From NCBI GenBank assembly GCA_027080545.1, contig JALWRV010000221.1, forward strand, positions 1 through 20,791: a stretch of 20,791 bases of DNA, read 5' to 3'. The DNA comes from Parvularculaceae bacterium (lineage in GTDB: Bacteria; Pseudomonadota; Alphaproteobacteria; Caulobacterales; Parvularculaceae). Positions 1 through 7,697 of the stretch are shown here, piece by piece; within the stretch, counting starts at the first letter, position 1, and each line of letters starts with the position of its first letter. A model generated the notes under the pieces. That model searched no databases. It saw only the letters and a program-made list of their open reading frames with translations, and was not told where the DNA came from. Both the position numbers and the translations under genes were made by a program.

Positions 1-183
1 ATATTACGCATCGAACAAGGGTTGAAACAGGATGGGGCGGTGCGCGGCATGACAGCGGCGGGTGTGCTGGTGATCAACCCCCCTTTTACCCTGTTGGATC
101 AGGCCAAACAGGCCATGCCATGGTTGCACGAAAAATTAAATGCCGAAGGGCGTTTGAAAATCTACAATCTCACGGGTGAATAA
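1..183 (+). CDS. rlmJ: RlmJ, 23S rRNA (adenine-N6)-methyltransferase, C-terminal end (partial)
   Basis: The first 60 codons of the window are an open frame ending in TAA. The residues RGMTAAGVLVINPP followed by MPWLHEKL match the C-terminal end of RlmJ (E. coli YhiR), which reads RGMTASGMIVINPP and LPWLHSKL. The E. coli enzyme methylates A2030 of 23S rRNA at N6 using S-adenosylmethionine. Only the last part of the Rossmann-type methyltransferase fold is present, so the catalytic motif lies outside the window. The gene converges on the leftward acyltransferase gene with 17 bases between the two stop codons. Identification rests on a short but very characteristic stretch. Confidence 0.85.
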   Translation: MLRIEQGLKQDGAVRGMTAAGVLVINPPFTLLDQAKQAMPWLHEKLNAEGRLKIYNLTGE

Positions 184-200
184 TTTTCACTGGCGAACAA

Positions 201-1235
201 TTATGTTACCACGTGCGCCCGCTGGTCTTCCATGCCCATGGCCAGTACCAGCGGGTCTTGTTTTTGTCTCTCAATAAAATCTTGCTTACTGGCCAGCCCC
301 TGCCAGCGATTGGCGATTAGAATTTGCGCTACTGGCGGCCCCATGGTGGTGCCGGGTCCTAAAATGATCAACCGATCCGGCGCAAATTCTTTCAAGCCCA
401 CTTCCACGCAAGCGGTAAAATTATACGTCTCGGTAATTTGCCGCGTCAGCGTATAGCGGTGCAATGCGTGGGTATCGCAAGCAATGGGTTGCCAAATTTC
501 ACCACGCCCATCAATCAGGGGAAATTGAGGGGCTTGGAACAGGGTGGCGGGCAGGGCCTCCACCGCCATCTGGCTCACCGGTGCCAGCAGGGGGGTATGA
601 AAAGCCGCATGGCGGGCCAACCGAAAAGGATAGCGCTCATCGGCCGGGGGCAAGGCTTGTTCTAGGCCGGCCAGCCCCGCCTCATCTCCCGCCAAAACGC
701 TCATCCCCCCCAGATTGATGGAGCGAAAAGCCGCGCCCTTGGTGCGGGCATGGGTAAGGGCGTCTTCCACAGCGCTGGCGCGGGCCGGGTCCGGTTGCCA
801 CTTGTTAGTGGTAAGCGGATAGACCAGTTGCCCGCCAACCCCGTGTTTTTCCATCAAGGCCCCCATCGTGTCCACCAACCGGATGGCATTTTCCGGCGAC
901 AGTGCCCCGCTGGCCCCAAGGGCCAAATACCAGCCGAGGGAATTGCCGGTGGCGGCAACAATGTCGAACTTGTCTTGGTCAATATCGAGAAAATCCGCCA
1001 ACGCGCAGGCATAGATCAGCGCAGACGCATTTTCACTATTGGCATGGCGCGAGGCGGCATAGTTTTTGGCCCCGTCCAATGCCAGAATGGGTGTGCGCCC
1101 ATGGGCCGTACGAAAATCATCAATGAGAGCGAAGAAGTCATGCTTGTTTTGATGGTGGCGCGCCAAATAGCCAAGCTCTGGCTTGCCATAGGTGCCCCGG
1201 CCCGGGGCAATCAAAAGAGCGCTTTGCCGGGTCAT
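201..1235 (-). CDS. FabD-like acyltransferase (malonyl transacylase fold), atypical substrate pocket
   Basis: This 344-residue protein has the fold signature of malonyl-CoA:ACP transacylases. The nucleophile elbow is GNSLGW (Ser99) in place of the usual GHSLGE. The catalytic histidine is His213 in AFHTPLL, and a PGTTMGPP stretch lies near the C-terminus. From the elbow onward the sequence aligns without gaps to E. coli FabD for about 30 residues. In that alignment Arg117 of FabD, which holds the malonyl carboxylate, corresponds to Met124 here. A neutral acyl substrate is therefore inferred, not malonyl. The start codon overlaps the E1 stop as ATGA, and a GGGAGG Shine-Dalgarno sequence lies 6 bases upstream inside the E1 gene, which predicts translational coupling. 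No acyl carrier protein gene is nearby. The true acyl donor and acceptor are unknown. Confidence 0.8.
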   Translation of the reverse strand: MTRQSALLIAPGRGTYGKPELGYLARHHQNKHDFFALIDDFRTAHGRTPILALDGAKNYAASRHANSENASALIYACALADFLDIDQDKFDIVAATGNSLGWYLALGASGALSPENAIRLVDTMGALMEKHGVGGQLVYPLTTNKWQPDPARASAVEDALTHARTKGAAFRSINLGGMSVLAGDEAGLAGLEQALPPADERYPFRLARHAAFHTPLLAPVSQMAVEALPATLFQAPQFPLIDGRGEIWQPIACDTHALHRYTLTRQITETYNFTACVEVGLKEFAPDRLIILGPGTTMGPPVAQILIANRWQGLASKQDFIERQKQDPLVLAMGMEDQRAHVVT

Positions 1236-3451
1236 TTTTTGCCTCCCGTCTTGTTCGCCAGCGCCACGGTCTCGTCGATAATCTCTTGCTCTGAGGGCAG
1301 CACATGATAGGCCGCAGCCCCCAGGGGAATAAAACTATCTTTGGCGGTGATGCGAGAGATGGGTTGGCTTACCCCCTGCTCTTTAAGGCGGGTGAACAGC
1401 TCTTCACTAAGAGAGCCGGTTTGGCGGCATTCATCAACAATCAAAATTGACTTTGCCCCCTTTATGGCTTTGAGGATCGCCTGCATGGGCAGGGGGGAAA
1501 GCCAACGCAAATCAATCAAACGGGTGGCGATAGGGTGGTTTTGTTCCAAACGGGCCCGCGCCCGGCGAGAAAGATAGGCCCCATTGCCATAAGAAATAAT
1601 CGCCACATCTTGGCCTTTGCCCTCTACGCCTATCTCGCCTTGGGCGATGATTTGGTCTGAAGGCGGATAGACAAAGCTCATCCCCCCATCGCCTTCTTCA
1701 TGTAAATCCTTGATCCCGTAAAGGGCGATAGGCTCGAGAAAAATCACCACCCGACGCTCAGAGGCCGCCAGCCGATAGGCTTCGCGCAACATTTTTACCG
1801 CATCATCGCCGCGCGATGGCACCGCCAGAATGATACCGGGAATGTCGCGAAAAATAGCGATTGAATTATCATTATGAAAATGTCCGCCAAACCCGCGCTG
1901 ATAGGCAAGCCCGGCAATGCGAATAATCATGGGGTTTGCAAGTTTGCCATCGGAGAAAAAGGGCAGGGTGGCGGCTTCACCGCGAATCTGATCTTCCGCA
2001 TTATGCACATAGGCTAGGAATTGTATTTCCGGAAACGGAATAAATCCGTTTTGCGCCATGCCAATGGCGAGGCCGAGAATGGATTGCTCATCTAAAATCG
2101 TATCGAACACGCGGGCCCGGCCAATTTTTTCCTGCACCTTGGTGGTGGCCCCATAAACACCGCCCTTTTTGGCATTGTCCTCGCCAAACAGCACTGTGCG
2201 CTTGTCGCTGGCCATAATATCCGCAAGCGCCAGTGAGATCAGGCGCGACATATGTTGGGGGGTGGAAAGGGCGCGTTGTTCTTTGTCTTCAAACCGTTTG
2301 CGCGCGGGCTCGTCAGGTTCCGGTTCAGCGGTTGCCGGGGCCGGATCAGGTATGATTGCCTTCATTACATCGTCGGCGGTTTCCAGCTTTGGTCTGGTGC
2401 AGGCCTGTTCAGCAATGCGGTTAATCCGGGCCTCTAGCTGGGTGTCGAGTGTCAGAATATCCTCAGCCGAACAAACCCCTTCTTCGATCAGGGTGCGGGC
2501 GGATTTCACCAGCGGATCTTCGCGCTCGGCCGCTTCAATATCTTCTCTGGTGCGATAGGATAGTTCATGGTCAGAGCCCGCATGGCCCATCAAACGCACC
2601 GTGGCCAGATGTAGAAAAACCGGACGGCGCTGTTGGCGGGCGACATGTTCTGCCTCCTTGGCGGCGCGCAGGGCGTCAAGCATTTCCAAACTATCACCGC
2701 TGATATAATGCAGGCCCGCGCGATTTTTGTAATTGGCCTCGATCCAGCCCGACGGGGTGGGCACGGAAATACCAATGCCATTATCTTCGCACATTAAAAT
2801 CAGCGGTAGCGGATAGTGACGAAAGGCAGTGTTGGCCGCGGCATTGATCGCCCCCACAGCGGTAGAGTGATTGGCCGACGCATCGCCAAAGCTGGCAACC
2901 ACCACCCCATCATGGGGCAGCGGGCAATCTTTTTTACCCAGCTTGCGGGCCAGCGGAATGGAAAAGGCCGCGCCAAAGGCTTTCGGTAAATGGGACGCAA
3001 TGGTCGAGGTTTGCGGCGGCACACAAGCATTAAGCGCCCCTAAAACCTTGTGTCGCCCGCCAGACACCGGGTCTTCGCTGGACGCCACAAAAGACAGGGC
3101 CATATCCCATAGAGGTGTTGCCCCTTCGCATTGGCGCTGGCGCTCGATTAAAAAACCGCCGGAGCGATAATGCAAAAACGCCATATCGGTCGGGCGCAGC
3201 ATATGGGCCAGTGCCGCATTGCCCTCATGGCCGGCGGAGCCAATGGAATAAAAGCCGCGCTTCTCGCGCCCAAGGCGCCGTGCCATATAGTCAAGCTGGC
3301 GCGACATGAGTTGGGTTTCAAAAATATGGAACAGTTGGGCCTTGCCAATGCCGATGTCACGAGCCCGCAACCCGAGACGGTTTGGCGGGAGATCGCCAAC
3401 GCGCATCCGCTCGCGAAAATTTCTGGCCAATCTTTGGTCCGGCGTCTCCAT
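1232..3451 (-). CDS. Fused alpha/beta E1 component of a 2-oxoacid dehydrogenase (thiamine diphosphate-dependent)
   Basis: A single 739-residue chain carries both halves of a heterotetrameric-type E1. Residues ~40-365 are the alpha half: IGSAGHEG near 70-77 and a thiamine diphosphate motif from GDASA (189-193) to CEDN (221-224). A Pro/Glu/Ala-rich linker covers ~367-395. Residues ~400-739 are the beta half: FGEDNAKKGGVYGAT, the TILDEQS segment with Glu455, and RGFGGHFHNDNS. E1 decarboxylates a 2-oxoacid and passes the acyl group to lipoyl-E2. The family is known for pyruvate and branched-chain substrates and the sequence does not decide between them. No E2 or E3 gene is in the window; instead the next gene is a FabD-like acyltransferase. 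An AGAGGGA Shine-Dalgarno sequence sits 5 bases before the ATG. Function as an E1 is firm; the substrate is open. Confidence 0.88.
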   Translation of the reverse strand: METPDQRLARNFRERMRVGDLPPNRLGLRARDIGIGKAQLFHIFETQLMSRQLDYMARRLGREKRGFYSIGSAGHEGNAALAHMLRPTDMAFLHYRSGGFLIERQRQCEGATPLWDMALSFVASSEDPVSGGRHKVLGALNACVPPQTSTIASHLPKAFGAAFSIPLARKLGKKDCPLPHDGVVVASFGDASANHSTAVGAINAAANTAFRHYPLPLILMCEDNGIGISVPTPSGWIEANYKNRAGLHYISGDSLEMLDALRAAKEAEHVARQQRRPVFLHLATVRLMGHAGSDHELSYRTREDIEAAEREDPLVKSARTLIEEGVCSAEDILTLDTQLEARINRIAEQACTRPKLETADDVMKAIIPDPAPATAEPEPDEPARKRFEDKEQRALSTPQHMSRLISLALADIMASDKRTVLFGEDNAKKGGVYGATTKVQEKIGRARVFDTILDEQSILGLAIGMAQNGFIPFPEIQFLAYVHNAEDQIRGEAATLPFFSDGKLANPMIIRIAGLAYQRGFGGHFHNDNSIAIFRDIPGIILAVPSRGDDAVKMLREAYRLAASERRVVIFLEPIALYGIKDLHEEGDGGMSFVYPPSDQIIAQGEIGVEGKGQDVAIISYGNGAYLSRRARARLEQNHPIATRLIDLRWLSPLPMQAILKAIKGAKSILIVDECRQTGSLSEELFTRLKEQGVSQPISRITAKDSFIPLGAAAYHVLPSEQEIIDETVALANKTGGKK

Positions 3452-3487
3452 CCTGTCCCTCTTGGTTGATTGCCTCCCCCCTCATAA

Positions 3488-3499
3488 CCGCTATAGCGG
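3488..3499. promoter_or_regulatory. Perfect 12-bp palindrome, candidate operator in divergent spacer
   Basis: CCGCTATAGCGG is a perfect inverted repeat with no spacer. It lies 36 bp upstream of the E1 start codon and about 150 bp upstream of the acetolactate synthase start, in the 199-bp spacer between the divergent units. The position and symmetry fit a dimeric regulator site near the leftward promoter. No regulator gene is in the window, so this is inference from symmetry alone. Confidence 0.35.
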
Positions 3500-3594
3500 G
3501 GAAAACCAGAGTAAAAACAGGCTTTTTTTGCCCAATATTTTTACGCCCTTCGGGGGTTGGGGGCGCAAGGGAACAGGTGACAGGGGCGGGCAGC

Positions 3595-3624
3595 TTGGTT
3601 AAGGTGCGCTTCGAGAGTGATTAT
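3595..3624 (+). promoter_or_regulatory. Weak candidate promoter for the acetolactate synthase operon
   Basis: TTGGTT at 3595-3600 and GATTAT at 3619-3624 are spaced by 18 bases, each with four of six matches to the usual -35 and -10 boxes. The AT-rich patch just before the GAGGGAG Shine-Dalgarno sequence (3634-3640) supports a start site here, which would leave a leader of about 20 bases. Identified by eye only. Confidence 0.25.
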
Positions 3625-3650
3625 TATTCTAAAGAGGGAGATTAAGGGTT

Positions 3651-5378
3651 ATGGTCAAGGCATCGGATCTATTCATTCAGGCGTTGGAAGAAGAGGGGGT
3701 GGAATTTGTCTTCGGCATTCCTGGTGAAGAAAATCTCGACTTTCTCGATAGCCTGTCGCGCTCCAGCAAAATCAAGCTGATTCTCACCCGCCATGAACAG
3801 GCCGCCGGTTTCATGGCCTCGACCTATGGGCGCTTTACCGGCAAGGCCGGGGTGTGTCTCTCAACACTCGGGCCCGGGGCGACCAATTTTGTCACCGCCG
3901 CCGCCTATGCGCAATTGGGTGGTATGCCGATGATGATGATTACCGGACAAAAGCCGGTAAAAAAATCCAAGCAAGGCCGGTTCCAAATTCTTGATGTGGT
4001 CGACATGATGGGACCGATTACCAAATATACCCATCAAATTGTAGCAGCGGATAATATCCCCTCAAAAGTGCGCGAAGCCTTTCGTTTGGCCGAAGAAGAA
4101 AAACCCGGCGCTGTGCATTTGGAATTACCCGAAGACATTGCCGATGAACAAACCAATATGCGGCCCATGAAGGCATCATTGGCGCGCCGCGCCGTACCGG
4201 AAGAAAAAGCCATCATGGCGGCGGTCAAGCGCATTGAGAATGCCCGCTCGCCAATCATCGTTATCGGTGCCGGGGCCAATCGCAAATTATGTTCTAAAAT
4301 GTTGACCCAGCTTGTAGAAAATACGGGCATTCCGTTTGTGACCACCCAATTAGGCAAGGGGGTTATTGACGAACGCCACCCGCTCTTTATGGGCAATGCG
4401 GCCCTGTCGGCGGGGGATTTTGTGCATCGGGCGATTGATTCAGCCGACCTCATCCTCAATGTCGGCCATGATGTGATTGAAAAACCGCCTTTCTTTATGA
4501 AAGAAGGGGGCGCCGAAGTGATCCATGTTTCCTTCCGCTCGGCAGAGGTCGATCCGGTCTATTTCCCGCAAGTCGAAGTCATTGGTGATATTGCCAATGC
4601 GATCTGGCAAATTGATGGTGCTTTGGAAAAACAATCTCACTGGAATTTCGATTCCATGATGAAAGTGAAAGAAAAGCATGATGCCCATATTCTGGAGGGG
4701 GCCGATGATAGCCGCTATCCGGTCTATCCTCAGCGTCTGGTTGCAGATATTCGCAAAGTCATGCCGGACGATGGCATCATCTGTCTTGATAATGGGGTCT
4801 ATAAAATCTGGTTTGCCCGCAACTATCGGGCCCATCGCCCCAACACGGTTTTGCTCGACAATGCCTTGGCCACCATGGGCGCCGGACTGCCATCGGCCAT
4901 GGCGGCAAAACTGGTCTATCCTGATCGCAAGGTCATGGCGATTTGTGGGGATGGGGGGTTTATGATGAACTCTCAAGAGTTGGAAACAGCGGTGCGCCTG
5001 AACATGAATCTGGTGGTGGTTATCCTTAATGATAATTCCTATGGCATGATCCGCTGGAAGCAGGCGAATATGGGGTTCAAGGATTGGGGTTTGCAATATG
5101 GCAATCCTGACTTCATCAAATATGCAGAAAGCTATGGCGCCTATGGCCATCGCGTAGAAGATACCGCCAAATTAAACGAGACATTAGACCATTGTCTCAA
5201 TGCCAATGGGGTGCATCTGGTAGAGGTGCCGGTGGATTATTCTGACAATGATCGTATTCTCAATAAGGATATTAAAAAATTGAGTGCGGCTATTCGCCTC
5301 AGCGGCCCGTCTTTTTCGGCGCCGAGAGAGGGCGACGAGGGGGGTGGAAAATTCATCAAACGGATTTTCCGCAAATAG
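3651..5378 (+). CDS. Acetolactate synthase, AlsS-like large subunit (thiamine diphosphate-dependent)
   Basis: This 575-residue protein would condense two pyruvates to 2-acetolactate and CO2. It shows the three-part thiamine-enzyme layout: an N-terminal pyrimidine-binding domain with VFGIPG and catalytic Glu49 in RHEQAAGFMA, a central domain, and a C-terminal diphosphate-binding domain with GDGG at 433-436 and NDN at 460-462. The overall sequence and the VDYSDN ending of the core resemble Bacillus AlsS, the catabolic type, more than IlvB. No ilvH/ilvN-type regulatory subunit follows. Residues 551-575 form an added tail ending in the basic GGGKFIKRIFRK. The gene heads an operon with aldehyde dehydrogenase. 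Other members of this superfamily (oxalyl-CoA, sulfoacetaldehyde or glyoxylate enzymes) cannot be excluded by eye, but acetolactate synthase is the best fit. Confidence 0.82.
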   Translation: MVKASDLFIQALEEEGVEFVFGIPGEENLDFLDSLSRSSKIKLILTRHEQAAGFMASTYGRFTGKAGVCLSTLGPGATNFVTAAAYAQLGGMPMMMITGQKPVKKSKQGRFQILDVVDMMGPITKYTHQIVAADNIPSKVREAFRLAEEEKPGAVHLELPEDIADEQTNMRPMKASLARRAVPEEKAIMAAVKRIENARSPIIVIGAGANRKLCSKMLTQLVENTGIPFVTTQLGKGVIDERHPLFMGNAALSAGDFVHRAIDSADLILNVGHDVIEKPPFFMKEGGAEVIHVSFRSAEVDPVYFPQVEVIGDIANAIWQIDGALEKQSHWNFDSMMKVKEKHDAHILEGADDSRYPVYPQRLVADIRKVMPDDGIICLDNGVYKIWFARNYRAHRPNTVLLDNALATMGAGLPSAMAAKLVYPDRKVMAICGDGGFMMNSQELETAVRLNMNLVVVILNDNSYGMIRWKQANMGFKDWGLQYGNPDFIKYAESYGAYGHRVEDTAKLNETLDHCLNANGVHLVEVPVDYSDNDRILNKDIKKLSAAIRLSGPSFSAPREGDEGGGKFIKRIFRK

Positions 5379-5546
5379 CCAAGTGCCAAATAGATTGGCC
5401 TGAAATTGTGGTTGGGTTTCAGTATGGGTAAGAAATTTATTTCGCGGGTGCGACGGGTAAAGCAATTTATCAGCGGTTCGGCTGATAAGGCCCGGCAAGC
5501 ACAGACCGACAAGGCGCAAACGCGTTACACTGTGGGAGCTTCTTCA

Positions 5547-6983
5547 ATGTCAGTACTCAAATCATCCTATCCCTATTTTCTAGCCAATGAGCCCGTTTAT
5601 GCCAATAAGGATTTGGCGGTTACCGATAAATATTCCGGCGAGGTGGTTACCCATGTGGCGTTGGCGGGCGAAAAAGCTATTGATGCGGCGATTGCAGCGG
5701 CGGTAGAGGCGGCAGAGCCTTGCGCAACCATGGCGGCTTTTGAACGTAAGGCCGTTTTAATGCATTGCGTAACAAGGTTTCGCGAGCGGTTTGATGAATT
5801 GGCCATGGCTTTGTGTATCGAAGCGGGCAAACCCATCAAAGACGCCGAAGGGGAGGTCACGCGCCTCATTGATACGTTTGAAATAGCCGCCGAAGAATCC
5901 GTGCGCTTGCGCGGCGAATTGCAAACTTTGGACATCTCGCCACGGGCGAAAGGCTATCGCGGCATGTGGAAGCGGGTGCCCATCGGGCCTTGCTCTTTTA
6001 TTTCGCCGTTTAATTTCCCGCTTAATCTTGCAGCCCATAAGGTTGCACCGGCCTTGGCGGTGGGATGCCCATTTGTAATGAAGCCGGCCTCGCGCACCCC
6101 CTTGGGCGCATTGATTATTGGGGAGGTTTTGGCAGAAACCGATTTGCCAAAGGGGGCGTTTTCCATCTTGCCCGCCACCCGCGATGGGGCAGACCTATTT
6201 ACCGTGGATGATCGCTTGAAGCTTTTATCCTTTACCGGTTCGCCTGGTGTTGGCTGGGCTTTAAAGGCCAAGGCCGGTAAGAAAAAAGTGGTCTTGGAGC
6301 TTGGCGGCAATGCGGCGGTAATTGTTGATCAAGATGCGGATCTCGACGATGCGGTAGAGCGCATTGTGTTCGGGGCCTTTTACCAGTCCGGCCAGTCCTG
6401 CATTGGGGTGCAACGGATTATCATCCATGAAGCCATTTATGATCGGTTGAAATCAAAATTGGTAGCCGCCACCAAAAAACTGGTCACTGGTGATCCCAAA
6501 GACCGCAACACATTCATCGGGCCGATGATTTCCGAGGGCGAGGCCAAGCGGCTTCATGGCTGGATCGAAAAGGCGGTGGCGGCCGGGGCAAAATTGCTGG
6601 TGGGGGGCACGCGCAAGGGCGCTATGCTAGAGGCGACCTTGCTGGAAAATGTGCCGGAAAATTGCGATGCCAACCGCGAAGAAGCCTTCGGGCCCTTGGC
6701 CAACCTATCGCGTTTTTCTGATTGGGAAGCGGCTCTGGCAGAGGTGAATAATTCCAAATTCGGTCTGCAAGCAGGTCTATTTACCCGCGACTTTTTCAAA
6801 ATCCAACGGGCTTGGGATGTGCTGGATGTAGGGGGCGTGGTGGTCAATGATGTGCCTTCTTACCGCGTTGACAATATGCCCTATGGGGGGGTGAAAGATT
6901 CCGGCCTAGGCCGTGAAGGGGTGATTTTTGCTATGGAAGATATGAGCGAGATCAGAAATCTGGTTATCCGCATGAGGGACTAA
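5547..6983 (+). CDS. Aldehyde dehydrogenase, NAD(P)-dependent
   Basis: With this start the protein has 478 residues, the usual length for the family. It oxidises an aldehyde to an acid with NAD(P). Visible motifs are SPFNFPLN with the oxyanion Asn156, the FTGSPGVG cofactor-binding turn (~229-236), general-base Glu251 in LELGGN, nucleophile Cys285 in SGQSCIG, and EEAFGP (~378-383). GGGAG at 5534-5538 lies 8 bases before ATG 5547, which decides the start. The frame stays open for 47 more codons upstream, with an in-frame ATG at 5424 that lacks a clear ribosome site. The gene follows acetolactate synthase by 168 bases and is one base ahead of the next gene. The pocket near the C-terminus (PSYRVDNMPYGG) resembles lactaldehyde- or phosphonoacetaldehyde-type enzymes, but the substrate is not determined. 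Confidence 0.88.
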   Translation: MSVLKSSYPYFLANEPVYANKDLAVTDKYSGEVVTHVALAGEKAIDAAIAAAVEAAEPCATMAAFERKAVLMHCVTRFRERFDELAMALCIEAGKPIKDAEGEVTRLIDTFEIAAEESVRLRGELQTLDISPRAKGYRGMWKRVPIGPCSFISPFNFPLNLAAHKVAPALAVGCPFVMKPASRTPLGALIIGEVLAETDLPKGAFSILPATRDGADLFTVDDRLKLLSFTGSPGVGWALKAKAGKKKVVLELGGNAAVIVDQDADLDDAVERIVFGAFYQSGQSCIGVQRIIIHEAIYDRLKSKLVAATKKLVTGDPKDRNTFIGPMISEGEAKRLHGWIEKAVAAGAKLLVGGTRKGAMLEATLLENVPENCDANREEAFGPLANLSRFSDWEAALAEVNNSKFGLQAGLFTRDFFKIQRAWDVLDVGGVVVNDVPSYRVDNMPYGGVKDSGLGREGVIFAMEDMSEIRNLVIRMRD

Positions 6984-6984
6984 T

Positions 6985-7680
6985 ATGCGCTTCTGGGGGA
7001 GTATCTTAATCGCCATCATGGTCGGCATTGTTCCGCTGCGGGCCCAAGACCATCTGGTGCCGGAAGATGCTGTCTTCACCTATGCCGTGAATGGCCGGGA
7101 TATTCTGGCGTATCGGATGCGCTTGGGAAAAATATTTTACCCCACCATCCGTGGTGCAGAGGCTACGCTCATCACCGTGCCTTCTTTTCACCCCGAATAT
7201 GCCATGAGCATTGCGCGCGATGAAGACAAATATATCATTCGCGCCCAACGCGTCAAAACCAATTTCTGGTATCACGCTTATCGGATGCGGGATTATGATC
7301 GTTGGAAACAGGGAAAGTTGGATGAGAAACGCTATCAACGGGCTAAAGAACATCCTTATTGGGGGCTGGGCTTCGAGGATATCGAAATCACTCATTGTGA
7401 TAAGGAATTAGAACCACAATTGGCCGCAAAAGTTTTATCAATATGGCAGGCGCGCTTGCTTGAAGTGCGTCATATTAAAGGCCACCGGTTTGGCCTCGAC
7501 GGGGTTAGATATCATTTTTCCTATGAATCTAAGGCTGGACAAACATGGTCCCCATCATCGGGAAGCCGCATGGATAAATTTGTCCGTCTCGCAGAAAATC
7601 TGATTGCCTATTGCGAAGGCGACAGCGCAGAGCCTTTGAACAAGGTTACGCTTTTGGCGGATGAATTATTACAAGAATGA
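6985..7680 (+). CDS. Exported protein of unknown function, third gene of the acetolactate synthase operon
   Basis: I do not recognise this 231-residue protein. Residues 1-20 (MRFWGSILIAIMVGIVPLRA) look like a cleavable signal peptide with cleavage after Ala20, so a periplasmic location is likely. The mature part is rich in aromatic and charged residues, has only two cysteines (138 and 210) that could form one disulfide, and shows no membrane segment or repeat. The start codon is one base after the aldehyde dehydrogenase stop, and GAGGGA at 6974-6979 lies 5 bases before it. The two genes are therefore almost certainly co-transcribed and translationally coupled. Why a secreted protein belongs with two cytoplasmic enzymes is unclear. 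It is real by its signal peptide, Shine-Dalgarno sequence and close packing. Confidence 0.75.
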   Translation: MRFWGSILIAIMVGIVPLRAQDHLVPEDAVFTYAVNGRDILAYRMRLGKIFYPTIRGAEATLITVPSFHPEYAMSIARDEDKYIIRAQRVKTNFWYHAYRMRDYDRWKQGKLDEKRYQRAKEHPYWGLGFEDIEITHCDKELEPQLAAKVLSIWQARLLEVRHIKGHRFGLDGVRYHFSYESKAGQTWSPSSGSRMDKFVRLAENLIAYCEGDSAEPLNKVTLLADELLQE

Positions 7681-7697
7681 CTGGCGCAACGAAGCGG

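Noticed and set aside
750..1307. 185-codon plus-strand frame opposite the FabD-like gene
   Set aside because: Antisense to the acyltransferase and the end of E1, with low-complexity, unrecognisable translation. Shadow frame.
4440..5150. 236-codon minus-strand frame opposite the acetolactate synthase gene
   Set aside because: It lies wholly antisense to a gene with clear catalytic motifs, its translation shows no family signature, and it has no supporting upstream site. It is a shadow frame.
5406..5546. Longer start for the aldehyde dehydrogenase
   Set aside because: The first 47 codons exceed the usual family N-terminus and lack a good ribosome site, while GGGAG sits 8 bases before ATG 5547. 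Kept only as a finding because of its basic motif.
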